In this document: positions 7,221-16,364 of the stretch, piece after piece
Layout of the letters: every line of letters starts with the position of its first letter
Numbering within the stretch: position 1 is the first letter of the stretch
DNA from: Desulfurivibrio sp044068625
Lineage (GTDB): Bacteria; Desulfobacterota; Desulfobulbia; Desulfobulbales; Desulfurivibrionaceae
Reading direction: 5' to 3'
Assembly (NCBI RefSeq): GCF_044068625.1
Contig: NZ_JBIPKH010000008.1
Location: 1 to 64,000, forward strand
Length of the DNA stretch: 64,000 nt
Program-made: the position numbers and the translations under genes
The notes under the pieces: model-generated
The model's input: only the letters and a program-made list of their open reading frames with translations
The model's database searches: none
What the model was told of the DNA's origin: nothing

Positions 7221-8656
7221 GTTCCATTCAGGATCACCTCTTCGACAGCGAATTCCTTGATCTTTCGCTCCACTACCTGAGCGAGACCCTCCAGCTCAAA
7301 ATCACGGTCCTGGACAGTGACCAGCGCCCGATCATCGAAAAGGGGGAGATCGGCGGCGCGGCCGCCCGCTACTACCCCTTTAATTTTCCCCAGAATATCG
7401 GGGGCCTCTCCTGCGCCGCCCCCAACCCGGAAGCGCTGGAACGGGCCGAACCCCACATCAACTACTGCCTGGCCTCCCTCAACAGCCAACTGCTGCGGGA
7501 GATTGAACTGCGGGAGACCAGCGAGGAGATGTTGCAACTCTCCAGCCAGCTAAGCTTCCTGAGCCGGGTGGCCCTTAAGATCATCGGGGTGGAAGAGCTG
7601 GAGCAGTGCTACCGGATCACCCTGCGGGAGATCGCCGGGGCGATCAAGGCTGAACAGGCCTTTCTTAAAACCCGCGGCCGCTGGGATGAAGAGATCAGCC
7701 TGGCCCTCGCTGTTGGCCAGGACGAGAGTGTCACACTCCGGGAGAGCGAATGCCTCAAGGAGCGAGGGGGTTGCGAGCACACCATGATTTGCGCCGCCGC
7801 CGACGGCTCCTCCCTGCTCTGCTCCCCGATCCGGGAAAAGGACAACAAGATCAGGGGCCAGATGATCTTCCTGCGCCTTCCCAATCAGCGCCCGTTCTCC
7901 TCCTACGAAAAAAAACTGGTCGGCATCATCGAAAACATCATCTCGCCAACCTTCGAGACTCTGCGCCTCTACGATAGCCTCCAGGACCTCTACCTCAACA
8001 CGGTCAAGGCCCTGGCCGCCGCCATCGACGCCAAGGATGAATACACCCACGGCCACTCCTTCCGGGTGGCCAAGTACGCGGTGGCCATCGGTCGCCAGCT
8101 GAAACTGGAGAGCAAGGAGATCAGCGACCTGGAGATCGCCGCCTACATGCACGACCTGGGCAAGATCGGCGTTTCCGAACAGATCCTGGGTAAGCCGGGC
8201 AAACTGACCAGCGATGAGTTCGGCCAGATCAAGCAACACCCGGTGTTCACCGACCGGATCCTCCAGCCCATCCATCTGGCTGGCCATATTCTCCAGGGGG
8301 CCATCCAGCACCACGAGCGGCTGGATGGCAGCGGCTATCCCCTGGGGCTACGGGGGCAGGAGATCTCCCTCTTTGGCCGGATCATCGCGGTGGCCGACGT
8401 CTTTGACGCCATGACCTCCAAACGGCCATATCGCGAGGCCATGGCGGTGGAAACCGCCCTTAAAACGCTCTGCCAGGATGTGGATAGCCAGTTCGACCGC
8501 AACGCGGTCCTCTCCCTGATCCAGGCCCTGCAGGCCAATATACCCAACGGCGAGCTGGGGGAACTCCATACCACCCTGCGCTTTGATGCCCTGCATAACC
8601 TCAAGCAGTTTCTGCTGGAACTGGCCGAGATTGTGGCCACGATGCCGGCCCGCTGA
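7217..8656 (+). CDS. HD-GYP domain protein, probable cyclic-di-GMP phosphodiesterase
   Basis: Cytoplasmic protein of 479 aa. The C-terminal half carries an intact HD-GYP domain: HD pair at H312/D313 (MHDLGKIG) and HHERLDGSGYP at 365-375, the motifs expected for c-di-GMP hydrolysis. Residues ~120-255 have the look of a GAF-type sensory domain, and residues ~1-90 form a further N-terminal domain that I cannot name. There is no transmembrane segment. The ATGA overlap with the CheY-like gene suggests that the phosphorylated receiver controls it, or that both work in one motility/biofilm switch. The enzymatic call is from motifs; inputs are inferred. Confidence 0.92.
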   Translation: MSSIQDHLFDSEFLDLSLHYLSETLQLKITVLDSDQRPIIEKGEIGGAAARYYPFNFPQNIGGLSCAAPNPEALERAEPHINYCLASLNSQLLREIELRETSEEMLQLSSQLSFLSRVALKIIGVEELEQCYRITLREIAGAIKAEQAFLKTRGRWDEEISLALAVGQDESVTLRESECLKERGGCEHTMICAAADGSSLLCSPIREKDNKIRGQMIFLRLPNQRPFSSYEKKLVGIIENIISPTFETLRLYDSLQDLYLNTVKALAAAIDAKDEYTHGHSFRVAKYAVAIGRQLKLESKEISDLEIAAYMHDLGKIGVSEQILGKPGKLTSDEFGQIKQHPVFTDRILQPIHLAGHILQGAIQHHERLDGSGYPLGLRGQEISLFGRIIAVADVFDAMTSKRPYREAMAVETALKTLCQDVDSQFDRNAVLSLIQALQANIPNGELGELHTTLRFDALHNLKQFLLELAEIVATMPAR

Positions 8657-8714
8657 CCGACAACGATTCGCCCCCACATTTCCACCGGTAAACCAAACAA
8701 AAGGACCAGATTCA

Positions 8715-9269
8715 ATGGACGACAGGCAACGACTGAAAGAGATTATCCGCGAAAAATCTTACCGACAGGGCACCTTCAAGCTCTCTTCCGGCAAGGAATC
8801 CGACTTCTACATCGACGGCAAGCAGACCACCCTCTCCGCCGAAGGAGGGTGGCTCTGCGGCAAGCTGCTCTTCGAGATGATCCGCGACAACCCGAAAAAG
8901 ATCGAGGCGGTGGGCGGCATGACTCTGGGGGCCGACCCCATTGTCACCGCGGTCTCCCTGGTCAGTTTTGTGGAAAAGGCCCCGATTCCGGCCTTTATTG
9001 TGCGCAAGGAGTCGAAAAAGCACGGCACCGAGGCCTATCTGGAGGGACAGAGCAACCTGCCCGAAGGGGCCACGGTGGCCCTGGTGGAGGATGTGGTAAC
9101 CACCGGCGGCACCCTGCTGAAGGTGATTGAACGGGTGGAGGCCCAAGGCTACAAGGTGGGCCTGGTGGCGACCATCGTCGATCGCCAGGAAGGTGGGGCC
9201 GAAGCCCTGGCGGCCAAAGGTTACGAATTGCGGGCGATCTTCAACCGCCAAACCCTCCTGGCGGATTAA
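8715..9269 (+). CDS. pyrE: Orotate phosphoribosyltransferase
   Basis: Converts orotate and PRPP to OMP in de novo pyrimidine synthesis; 184 aa. The start at 8715 follows AAAAGGACCAGATTCA; an in-frame extension back to 8583 overlaps the HD-GYP gene and lacks family sequence. The PRPP-binding motif is VALVEDVVTTGGTL, and the N-terminal FKLSSGKESDFYIDGK block is typical of PyrE. It lies 58 nt after the HD-GYP gene and 5 nt before a small zinc-ribbon gene. Confidence 0.96.
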   Translation: MDDRQRLKEIIREKSYRQGTFKLSSGKESDFYIDGKQTTLSAEGGWLCGKLLFEMIRDNPKKIEAVGGMTLGADPIVTAVSLVSFVEKAPIPAFIVRKESKKHGTEAYLEGQSNLPEGATVALVEDVVTTGGTLLKVIERVEAQGYKVGLVATIVDRQEGGAEALAAKGYELRAIFNRQTLLAD

Positions 9270-9274
9270 GACCC

Positions 9275-9472
9275 ATGCTCGGCACCTCGATCCCCACCAC
9301 CATGACCTGCCCCGCCTGCGAGGGACCGCTTGACATCCTGCGCTCCTGCCGGCGGGTGCGCATGGCCTGCACCAGCTGTCAACGGCAGTATCAGATCCAT
9401 GAGGTGGCGGACCGGCTGGATGAACGGGCCGAAGAGGTCCTCTCCCGCTGGACCGCCATTATCTACGACTGA
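9275..9472 (+). CDS. Small dual-CxxC zinc-ribbon protein
   Basis: 65-aa protein with two CxxC pairs (CPAC at 12-15 and CTSC at 32-35), a probable single zinc ribbon followed by an acidic helix (VADRLDERAEEVL). It resembles the small 'dual CXXC motif' proteins seen in deltaproteobacteria, some of which are selenoproteins; here all four positions are Cys. It starts 5 nt after pyrE, so translation is likely coupled to it. No good ribosome site precedes ATG 9275, and ATG 9302 (MTCPAC) is an alternative start. Function unknown. Confidence 0.7.
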   Translation: MLGTSIPTTMTCPACEGPLDILRSCRRVRMACTSCQRQYQIHEVADRLDERAEEVLSRWTAIIYD

Positions 9473-9491
9473 AACCGGGCGGTGCCCCGAC

Positions 9492-11483
9492 CTACCATTC
9501 CACCCGCAGAATCCCCTCCAGGGGATCGACCCGGGCAATCTTGATCGGAACAATCTCGCCCGGCTGGATGTTGAGACCCCGACCCGGGGGCAGATCAGCC
9601 TCCAGCAGACAATCGGTAAGCACCACCGTCACCCGCCTGGGCCCGCCGGCCACCACCAGGGCGTCCACCCGGCTGCCCTCCTTTCCGGCCAGGTATTTAA
9701 GCAGCCAGTAGCGCTGGCGGTCCCGCCGCACCTGATTAACCCGGGGCTGACTGGTGGCCATGGCGGCGATGAAATCCAGCATGTCCGGCTCCGCGAAACG
9801 GGCCCCCTTGCCGGCCCGCAGGGCGTAAACCTGATGCTGCATCACCAGATCCAGCAGCCGCCGAATCGGCGAGGTGATGGTGGTATAGCTGGCCGCCCCC
9901 ACCCCGCTGTGACGTTTGGGCCGGGTTAGCAGCTGACCGGGCTTGAGCTGCTTGCGTTGGCGCCAGATCGTGAAAATATCCTGATCATACCCCTGCACCA
10001 ACCGCTGATGGGGATCGTCCTGGGCCCGGAAGAGGCCGGGGACCTGCTGCTGGGCCACATATTCCGCCGCCACCATATTGGCCAGCACCATCATCTCCGA
10101 AACCAGCAACCGGGCCGGGATATCCACATCCTCCAGCGTTACCCGGGGGTTACCCTGTCGGTCGAGACGGATGTTAACATCGGGAATGGGAAGCAACAGG
10201 GCGCCGGCCTCCAGACGGCGGCGGCGCAGGGCCCGGCTCAAGGCCAGCAGCTCCTGTAAGTCAGGATCGTCGGCCAGCAGCTCCTCCACCTGATCGTAAT
10301 CCAGCCGGCGCTTTACCTCCACCACCCCGGCCACGATCCGGGAATCAACGATATCCCCGGCCGGGGTGAGGGTCACCAGAAAGCTCATGGTCGGCCGAAC
10401 CTTGCCGGCCACCAGGCTGCAAAGGTCCTCGGAGAGCCGGGGGGGCAGCATCGGCACCTGGCCCTCGGGGAAGTAGAGGGAGGTCACCCGTTTCACGGCC
10501 GCGGCGAAAAGGGCCGAGCCGGGCTTGACGAAATGGGCCACGTCGGCGATATGGATGCCGACCCGAAAGTTCTCCCCCTGGCGCTCGAGATGGAGGGCGT
10601 CGTCGAGATCGCGGGTGGAAGCGCCATCAATGGTCAGCACCGACAACTCCCGCAGATCCAGCCGGCCCGCCGCCAGCAACTCCTCGCCGCTGGGCTCCCG
10701 GCAGGCCTCGGCCTCGGCCAGCTCCTCGGCGGAAAACTCCACCGGCAGCCGGGCCCGCAACAGAGGCACATTTTCATCGGGCCGCCAGTGCCCGGTTTTG
10801 ACCAGCAGGCTGTAAACATCGTGGGGCCGGGTCAGGCCGGACCGTTTGAGCAGCTCCCGGGCCAGTTCCCCCTCTTCGGCTTCATTGGCATAAAGGTAGT
10901 AGTCCCGGAGCAGGGCCAGGCAAGGTTCCAGTTCCGGCCAGTCGCCCACGGCCTCCCCGGCAAAAATATTCTTGAGCTTTTCCGCTCCGACAACCAGCAG
11001 CTCTTCCCGCTGCCGCTCCTTCTCCTGGCGGGCCAGCAACTGCTCCACCACCTCGACGGGATGGGCCATCACCCGGCCATCCTTATATTTAAAGTAGAGA
11101 CGATCGGTGAATACCGCCCGCAGGAAGGCGGCCACCTGGTCATCATCGGCATGGCCGCCGAAATTGAGCTCGGCCAGAAACAGGGGGTTGAAAAGCTGGT
11201 TTTTTTCGCCGGCGGCCAACTGCCAGACCATCTCAGTCTCCACCTGGGCCGTCAATTCCCGGCGACGCTGGTCGGTCTCCTGGAGGCGGCGGCGCTGCTC
11301 GTCGCGGGAGAGCCCGGCCAAGGTGGGCGAACTGGAGCTGTGGACCACCCGGGCCCCGGGCAGGTTGAGTTCCCGGCCGTTCTGGTTGAAAACTTTCAAG
11401 CGGGAAGAGGTGGCATCCAACACCACTCCGCAAATAAATTTGCCCTGTTCAACATATTCAACAATATTACCGGAAGAGGTCAT
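9492..11483 (-). CDS. RNase II/R-family 3'-5' exoribonuclease
   Basis: RNB-domain exonuclease, 663 aa from ATG 11483. An in-frame extension to 11576 reads as low-complexity, so I prefer the internal start, though neither has a strong ribosome site. The RNB catalytic motif is TIDGASTRDLDDALH (284-298, with D286, D292, D294 and D295 as metal ligands). IHIADVAHFVKPGS and the SPIRRLLDLVMQHQ block also match. The C-terminal ~80 residues resemble an S1-type RNA-binding domain. The N-terminal ~250 residues are not a classic cold-shock pair and look like the divergent N-terminus seen in shorter RNase II-like proteins. It is divergent from era and convergent with the zinc-ribbon gene. Confidence 0.88.
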   Translation of the reverse strand: MTSSGNIVEYVEQGKFICGVVLDATSSRLKVFNQNGRELNLPGARVVHSSSSPTLAGLSRDEQRRRLQETDQRRRELTAQVETEMVWQLAAGEKNQLFNPLFLAELNFGGHADDDQVAAFLRAVFTDRLYFKYKDGRVMAHPVEVVEQLLARQEKERQREELLVVGAEKLKNIFAGEAVGDWPELEPCLALLRDYYLYANEAEEGELARELLKRSGLTRPHDVYSLLVKTGHWRPDENVPLLRARLPVEFSAEELAEAEACREPSGEELLAAGRLDLRELSVLTIDGASTRDLDDALHLERQGENFRVGIHIADVAHFVKPGSALFAAAVKRVTSLYFPEGQVPMLPPRLSEDLCSLVAGKVRPTMSFLVTLTPAGDIVDSRIVAGVVEVKRRLDYDQVEELLADDPDLQELLALSRALRRRRLEAGALLLPIPDVNIRLDRQGNPRVTLEDVDIPARLLVSEMMVLANMVAAEYVAQQQVPGLFRAQDDPHQRLVQGYDQDIFTIWRQRKQLKPGQLLTRPKRHSGVGAASYTTITSPIRRLLDLVMQHQVYALRAGKGARFAEPDMLDFIAAMATSQPRVNQVRRDRQRYWLLKYLAGKEGSRVDALVVAGGPRRVTVVLTDCLLEADLPPGRGLNIQPGEIVPIKIARVDPLEGILRVEW

Positions 11484-11693
11484 GGAATAGCAGCTGGTCC
11501 GTGGAGGTGGTCGGAAAGGGGAAAGGGGGCTTTCTCCCGCGGATAGCCCGGAGGCCGAAGGGTACCCATCTACCATAAATTAACCCCCCAGTCACTTAAA
11601 ACAGGGGCGAAAGAGAGCAAGATTACGGACAAAATAACCAAAAGCTGCTAAGATGGCGGCTTACCTTTATCCCGTAACCCGGAGACAACAACC

Positions 11694-12596
11694 ATGCATA
11701 ACGACCCGGCTCAAGAGATCGCCTGCGGCTTTGTGGCCCTGGTGGGCCCCCCCAACGCCGGCAAATCAACCCTGCTCAACCGCCTGCTGGGGCAGAAAAT
11801 TTCCATTGTCACCCCCAAGCCCCAAACCACCCGTAACCGGATCCTGGGGGTGGTCAACGGCCCCGGCTACCAGCTGATCCTGCTGGATACCCCCGGGCTG
11901 CACCGGGCCCGCACCCCCCTTAACAGCGAAATGGTCAAAATAGCGCGCAATACGGTTAAGGAGGTGGACGCGGTGGCCTATATGATCGACGCTGGTTTAC
12001 CCGATAGCGAACATCAGCGGGAGGCGGCGGAACTGCTGCGGGGGGCCGGCAAACCGGCCCTGCTGCTTTGCAACAAGATCGACCGGATCGGCAAAGAGCG
12101 GCTGTTGCCGCTGATCTCCGCCTGGCAGGAGGTTTACCCCTTCCAGGCCATCATTCCCGTCTCGGCCATGAACGGTGAGGGCTGCGAAATATTTCTCGAC
12201 CAGGCCAGCCGCCTGTTGCCCACGGGACCAAGGCTGTTCCCCGATGATCTGCCCACCGATGCCAGTGAACGTTTTATCTGCGGTGAGATCATCCGGGAAA
12301 AGATCATGCTGCTGACCAAAGATGAACTGCCCTACTCGGTGGCGGTGGTGATCGAAGGTTTTTCCGAGGAGCCGGAGCGCAACCTGACCACCATCCACGC
12401 CACCATCATGGTGGAGAAGGATTCCCAGAAGGGGATTATCATCGGCAACAAGGGTTCGATGCTGCAACGGATCGGCCAGACCTCCCGGCGGGAGATCGAG
12501 GCCCTGCTGGGGGTCAAGGTGCTGCTTAAACTATGGGTGAAGGTGCAGAAAAACTGGACCGCCAACCGGCGGGTCTTGCAGGAGCTGGGATTCTAG
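11694..12596 (+). CDS. era: GTPase Era
   Basis: Ribosome-assembly GTPase that binds the 3' end of 16S rRNA; 300 aa. The P-loop is residues 18-26 (GPPNAGKST); DTPG and NKID motifs follow. The C-terminal KH domain is clear (KGIIIGNKGSMLQRIG). The start has GGAGACAACAACC before ATG. It stands alone between divergent and convergent neighbours and has no obvious strong promoter match. Confidence 0.97.
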   Translation: MHNDPAQEIACGFVALVGPPNAGKSTLLNRLLGQKISIVTPKPQTTRNRILGVVNGPGYQLILLDTPGLHRARTPLNSEMVKIARNTVKEVDAVAYMIDAGLPDSEHQREAAELLRGAGKPALLLCNKIDRIGKERLLPLISAWQEVYPFQAIIPVSAMNGEGCEIFLDQASRLLPTGPRLFPDDLPTDASERFICGEIIREKIMLLTKDELPYSVAVVIEGFSEEPERNLTTIHATIMVEKDSQKGIIIGNKGSMLQRIGQTSRREIEALLGVKVLLKLWVKVQKNWTANRRVLQELGF

Positions 12597-12645
12597 CCGG
12601 CTCCGGCGACCAGGCGGGCGGCGGCCCAGGTCAGGACGGCCTTAC

Positions 12646-12984
12646 TTAGACTGTTAGATCGATGCTGGAGTAACGCTGGGGCTCCTGTTGCACCCGGCGG
12701 GCCTGCTCCTCGCGGTTGGCCTGGGCCACCCCCCGATCCTCGCGTTCCATCCGGTCGGCACTCCGTTCCGGATCGGCTTGCTGCTCCGCCTCCCGGACCG
12801 GACGGGCCAGCTCCATGGCCGCGGCGGAAAAATTGGTCACCACCGCCGGGCCGATATCACTGCTCCGCCCGACTTCGCTCCGCTCGGGCTGGGCCCGGTT
12901 GGCGTCGTTGGGAACCGGGCTGCTCTCCGGACGCTCGGGCCGGGTCAACGATTGCCCCACTCCACTACTGGCATCGAGTAACAT
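12646..12984 (-). CDS. Small hydrophilic protein of unknown function
   Basis: 112 aa, rich in Glu, Arg, Gln and Ala, with no membrane segment, signal peptide or recognised domain. The start is well supported: ATG at 12984 follows GGAGG with 8-nt spacing, and a consensus-like sigma-70 promoter lies at 13022-13050. The C-terminal part (REAEQQADPERSADRMERED) looks helical or disordered. I do not recognise the family. The clean promoter and ribosome site argue that it is a real gene. Confidence 0.55.
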   Translation of the reverse strand: MLLDASSGVGQSLTRPERPESSPVPNDANRAQPERSEVGRSSDIGPAVVTNFSAAAMELARPVREAEQQADPERSADRMEREDRGVAQANREEQARRVQQEPQRYSSIDLTV

Positions 12985-13021
12985 AACTGGCACCTCCAAC
13001 AATTATTACCTCGTGCTAGAC

Positions 13022-13050
13022 ATCATACAACGATCGGAGAACAAAATCAA
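13022..13050 (-). promoter_or_regulatory. Sigma-70 promoter for the small unknown gene
   Basis: On the minus strand, TTGATT (13050-13045), a 17-bp spacer and TATGAT (13027-13022). It is divergent from the gltX promoter, with about 58 bp between the two -35 elements. Confidence 0.55.
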
Positions 13051-13108
13051 ATCCCGGCCCCAAAACAAAAGCATGACCACCCTCCCCCGACTCAACCGCA
13101 GTCGTTCA

Positions 13109-13137
13109 TTGAATATTTGAGCAAAAAGGACTATAAA
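13109..13137 (+). promoter_or_regulatory. Sigma-70 promoter of gltX-glnS
   Basis: TTGAAT (13109-13114), a 17-bp spacer and TATAAA (13132-13137), about 50 bp upstream of the gltX start. Confidence 0.6.
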
Positions 13138-13187
13138 CAGCTGGAAATATCACCCCCTTATTTTCCCTGTTCAAGGAGATTACCGGC

Positions 13188-14675
13188 ATGAGTGAAGTAC
13201 GTGTACGCTTTCCCCCCAGCCCCACCGGCTATCTGCATATCGGCGGGGCTCGCACCGCCATCTACAACTGGCTTTTCGCCCGCAAACACGGGGGCAAGCT
13301 GGTGCTGCGCATCGAAGATACCGACGCCGAACGCTCCACCGAGGAATCGATCAAGGGGATTATCGAGGGGCTGGAGTGGCTGGGGGTGGATTGGGATGAA
13401 GGCCCCTACTTCCAATCCGCCTTTGCCGCCGAACATGTGGCGGCGGCGGAGAAGCTGCTGGCTGCGGGCCATGCCTACAAATGTTTCTGCACCAAGGAGG
13501 AGCTGGAGGCCCGGCGGGAGGCGGCGGCCGCCGCCAAGGCCGACTACCGTTACAACGGCGCCTGCCGCGAGCTGAGCCCGGAAGAGGTGGCGGCCAAGGA
13601 GGCGGCTGGCCTGCCGGCGGTGATTCGTTTCAAGGTGCCCCAGGGCGAAGGGGGAGTGGCCTTCAACGACGTGGTTTACGGCGGCGTCGAGCGCAACTAT
13701 CGCGATATTGAAGATTTCGTGATCGTGCGTTCCAACGGTCTGCCCCTCTACCTGCTCTGTAACGTGGTGGATGATATCCGCGACCGGATCAGCCATGTGA
13801 TCCGCGGCCAGGACGGCCTGGTCAATACCCCCCGCCAGATTCTGCTCTACCGGGCCCTGGGGACCACTCCCCCGACCTTTGCCCATATGCCGCTGACCCT
13901 GGACTTGAAAAAGGCCAAAATCTCCAAGCGCAGCCACGGCGAGATTGTGGCGGTCCAGTTCTACCGGGACCACGGCTTTCTGCCCTGGGCCCTGGTCAAC
14001 TTCCTGGTCCTGCTGGGCTGGTCCGCCGGTGATGACCGGGAGATCTTTTCCAAGGAGGAGCTGATCGAAGCCTTTACCCTTGAGGGGGTCAACCGGGCCA
14101 ACTCGATCTTCAACTACAGGAAGGATGACCCCAAATTCTTCACCGACCCCAAGGCGATCAACATCAACGCCCACTATCTGCGAACCATTCCGGTGGCGGA
14201 ACTGGCCCAACGGGTCAGGCCGGTGCTGGAGAAGGAGGGACTCTGGGATCCCGCCTATGAAGGGGAGAAACAGGAATGGTTTCACAAAACCCTGGAGATG
14301 AGCCGGGAGCGGTTCCACACCCTCACCGACTTCGCCACCCTCGGCCGGGCCTGGTTCGCCGATGATTTCTCCATGGATGAGACCGCCCTGCAGAAAAACC
14401 TGCTCAAACACCCGCAGATGAAGGAGTGGCTGCCCCAACTGGCCCAACGTTTTGCCGCCCTGCCCGAGATCACCCATGACGAGGCGGAGCGGGTGGCCCG
14501 GGAATTCGCCGAGGAACACGGGGTCAAACCGGGAGTTCCGATCAACGCCGCCCGGGCGGTGATCACCGGCCAGAACAAGGGCCCCAGCATGTTCGAGGTG
14601 TTCGCTCACCTTGACAGGGAGAAGGTGGTGCAACGCCTGCGGGAAGCGGGAAAATATTTCGAGGGACAAAGCTGA
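13188..14675 (+). CDS. gltX: Glutamyl-tRNA synthetase
   Basis: Charges tRNA-Glu; 495 aa. The class I signature PPSPTGYLHIGGART is at residues 9-23 and the KMSKS equivalent KISKR is near 244. An all-helical anticodon-binding domain fills the C-terminal third. AAGGAGATTACCGGC precedes the ATG. The stop overlaps the glnS start by one base (TGATG). With a dedicated GlnRS next door, this enzyme probably discriminates against tRNA-Gln, which I infer rather than see. Confidence 0.97.
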   Translation: MSEVRVRFPPSPTGYLHIGGARTAIYNWLFARKHGGKLVLRIEDTDAERSTEESIKGIIEGLEWLGVDWDEGPYFQSAFAAEHVAAAEKLLAAGHAYKCFCTKEELEARREAAAAAKADYRYNGACRELSPEEVAAKEAAGLPAVIRFKVPQGEGGVAFNDVVYGGVERNYRDIEDFVIVRSNGLPLYLLCNVVDDIRDRISHVIRGQDGLVNTPRQILLYRALGTTPPTFAHMPLTLDLKKAKISKRSHGEIVAVQFYRDHGFLPWALVNFLVLLGWSAGDDREIFSKEELIEAFTLEGVNRANSIFNYRKDDPKFFTDPKAININAHYLRTIPVAELAQRVRPVLEKEGLWDPAYEGEKQEWFHKTLEMSRERFHTLTDFATLGRAWFADDFSMDETALQKNLLKHPQMKEWLPQLAQRFAALPEITHDEAERVAREFAEEHGVKPGVPINAARAVITGQNKGPSMFEVFAHLDREKVVQRLREAGKYFEGQS

Positions 14676-16357
14676 TGAGTCAAACAGAGCTTGGAGGTCC
14701 GGCCGATTTTATCCGGGCGATCATCGCCGAGGACCTGGCCCGGGGTAAACATGAGCAGATCGTCACCCGCTTTCCGCCGGAGCCCAACGGTTATCTCCAT
14801 ATCGGCCACGCCAAATCGATCTGCCTCAACTTCGGAATCGCCAAGGAGAATACCCCGGCCCGCTGCCATCTCCGTTTCGATGACACCAATCCGACCAAAG
14901 AGGAGCAGGAGTATGTGGAGTCGATCAAGGAGGATGTGCGCTGGCTGGGTTTCGACTGGGGCGAGCACCTCTATTTCGCCTCCGACTATTTCGCCCAGCT
15001 GTACGACTATGCCGAACAGTTGATCAGCCAGGGTAAGGCCTACGTCTGTGATCTGCCCGCCGATCAGATCCGAGCCACCCGCGGCACCCTCACCGAACCG
15101 GGCCAAAACAGCCCCTACCGGGAGCGGAGCGTGGCGGAAAACCTCGATCTTTTCCGGCGGATGCGGGCCGGGGAGTTTGCCGACGGCAGCCGGGTCCTCA
15201 GGGCCAAGATCGACATGGCCTCGGGCAACCTCAACCTGCGCGATCCCGTGCTCTACCGGATCATGCATACCAGCCACCATCGCAGCGGCGACCAGTGGTG
15301 CATCTACCCCATGTACGACTTCACCCATCCCATCTCCGACGCCCTGGAGGGGGTCACCCACTCCCTCTGCACCCTGGAGTTCGCCGACCACCGCCCCCTT
15401 TACGACTGGTTCCTGGCCAACCTGCCGGTGCCGGCCCAACCCCGCCAGATCGAATTCGCCCGCCTCAACCTGGGCTACACCGTGGTCAGCAAGCGCAAAC
15501 TGCTGCAACTGGTCAACGAGGGCCATGTGGCGGGCTGGGACGATCCCCGGATGCCCACCATCTCGGGAATCCGCCGCCGGGGTTATCCCCCCGAGGCGAT
15601 CCGCGGCTTCTGTGACAGGATCGGGGTGGCCAAGAAGGAGAGCCTGGTTGACGTGGCCCTGCTGGAGCACTGCGTGCGGGAGGAGCTGAATCAACGGGCC
15701 CTGCGGGTGATGGGGGTGCTCAACCCCCTAAAGGTGGTGATCAGCAACTACCCGGAGGGGCAAAGCGAAGAGCTTACCGCCCAGAACCACCCCCAGCAGC
15801 CGGAACTGGGGCAGCGCCAAATCCCTTTCAGCCGGGAGATCTTCATCGAACGGGACGATTTCATGGAGGAGCCGGCCAAAAAATTCTTCCGCCTGGCCCC
15901 GGGCCGGGAGGTCCGGCTGCGTTACGCCTATTTCATCAAATGTGACGAGGTGATCAAGGATGCCAGCGGCGAGATTGTCGAGCTACGCTGCACCTATGAT
16001 CCCCAAACCCTGGGCGGTTCCGCCCCCGACGGTCGCAAGGTAAAGGGCACCATCCACTGGGTTGACGCCGCCCGGTCGATTGAGGCCGAAGTCCGCCTCT
16101 ATGACCGGCTCTTCACCGAGGAGAGCCCGGAAAAGGGGGGCCGCGATCTCACCAGCTCCCTTAACCCCGACTCCCTGACGGTTCTCTCCGACTGCCGTCT
16201 GGAACCAGGTTTGGCCGAGGCGACAACCGGTCAGCATTTCCAGTTTGAGCGCCAGGGTTACTTCTGCCTCGACCCCAAGGATTCGCGGCCCGGCCGGCCG
16301 GTTTTCAACCGCAGCGCCACCCTGCGCGACACCTGGGAAAAAGTGAAGGGCAGCTGA
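14675..16357 (+). CDS. glnS: Glutaminyl-tRNA synthetase
   Basis: Charges tRNA-Gln directly; 560 aa. The HIGH motif lies in PPEPNGYLHIGHAKS (residues 34-48) and the KMSKS equivalent is VVSKRK. The two-barrel anticodon-binding region follows, with RLAPGREVRLRYAYFIKCDE and KGTIHWVDAARSIEAEVRLYD as recognisable blocks. Translation is coupled to gltX. GlnRS is patchily distributed among bacteria; many use the GatCAB amidotransferase instead, and no gat gene is in this window. Confidence 0.97.
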   Translation: MSQTELGGPADFIRAIIAEDLARGKHEQIVTRFPPEPNGYLHIGHAKSICLNFGIAKENTPARCHLRFDDTNPTKEEQEYVESIKEDVRWLGFDWGEHLYFASDYFAQLYDYAEQLISQGKAYVCDLPADQIRATRGTLTEPGQNSPYRERSVAENLDLFRRMRAGEFADGSRVLRAKIDMASGNLNLRDPVLYRIMHTSHHRSGDQWCIYPMYDFTHPISDALEGVTHSLCTLEFADHRPLYDWFLANLPVPAQPRQIEFARLNLGYTVVSKRKLLQLVNEGHVAGWDDPRMPTISGIRRRGYPPEAIRGFCDRIGVAKKESLVDVALLEHCVREELNQRALRVMGVLNPLKVVISNYPEGQSEELTAQNHPQQPELGQRQIPFSREIFIERDDFMEEPAKKFFRLAPGREVRLRYAYFIKCDEVIKDASGEIVELRCTYDPQTLGGSAPDGRKVKGTIHWVDAARSIEAEVRLYDRLFTEESPEKGGRDLTSSLNPDSLTVLSDCRLEPGLAEATTGQHFQFERQGYFCLDPKDSRPGRPVFNRSATLRDTWEKVKGS

Positions 16358-16364
16358 GGCGACC

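Noticed and set aside
8583..8714. Longer N-terminus for pyrE
   Set aside because: The 44 extra codons overlap the HD-GYP gene, have no family similarity, and a good ribosome site precedes ATG 8715.
13003..13021. Sigma-54-like TAGCACG upstream of the small unknown gene
   Set aside because: The -24 GG is missing and there is no -12 GC. A sigma-70 pattern nearby fits better.
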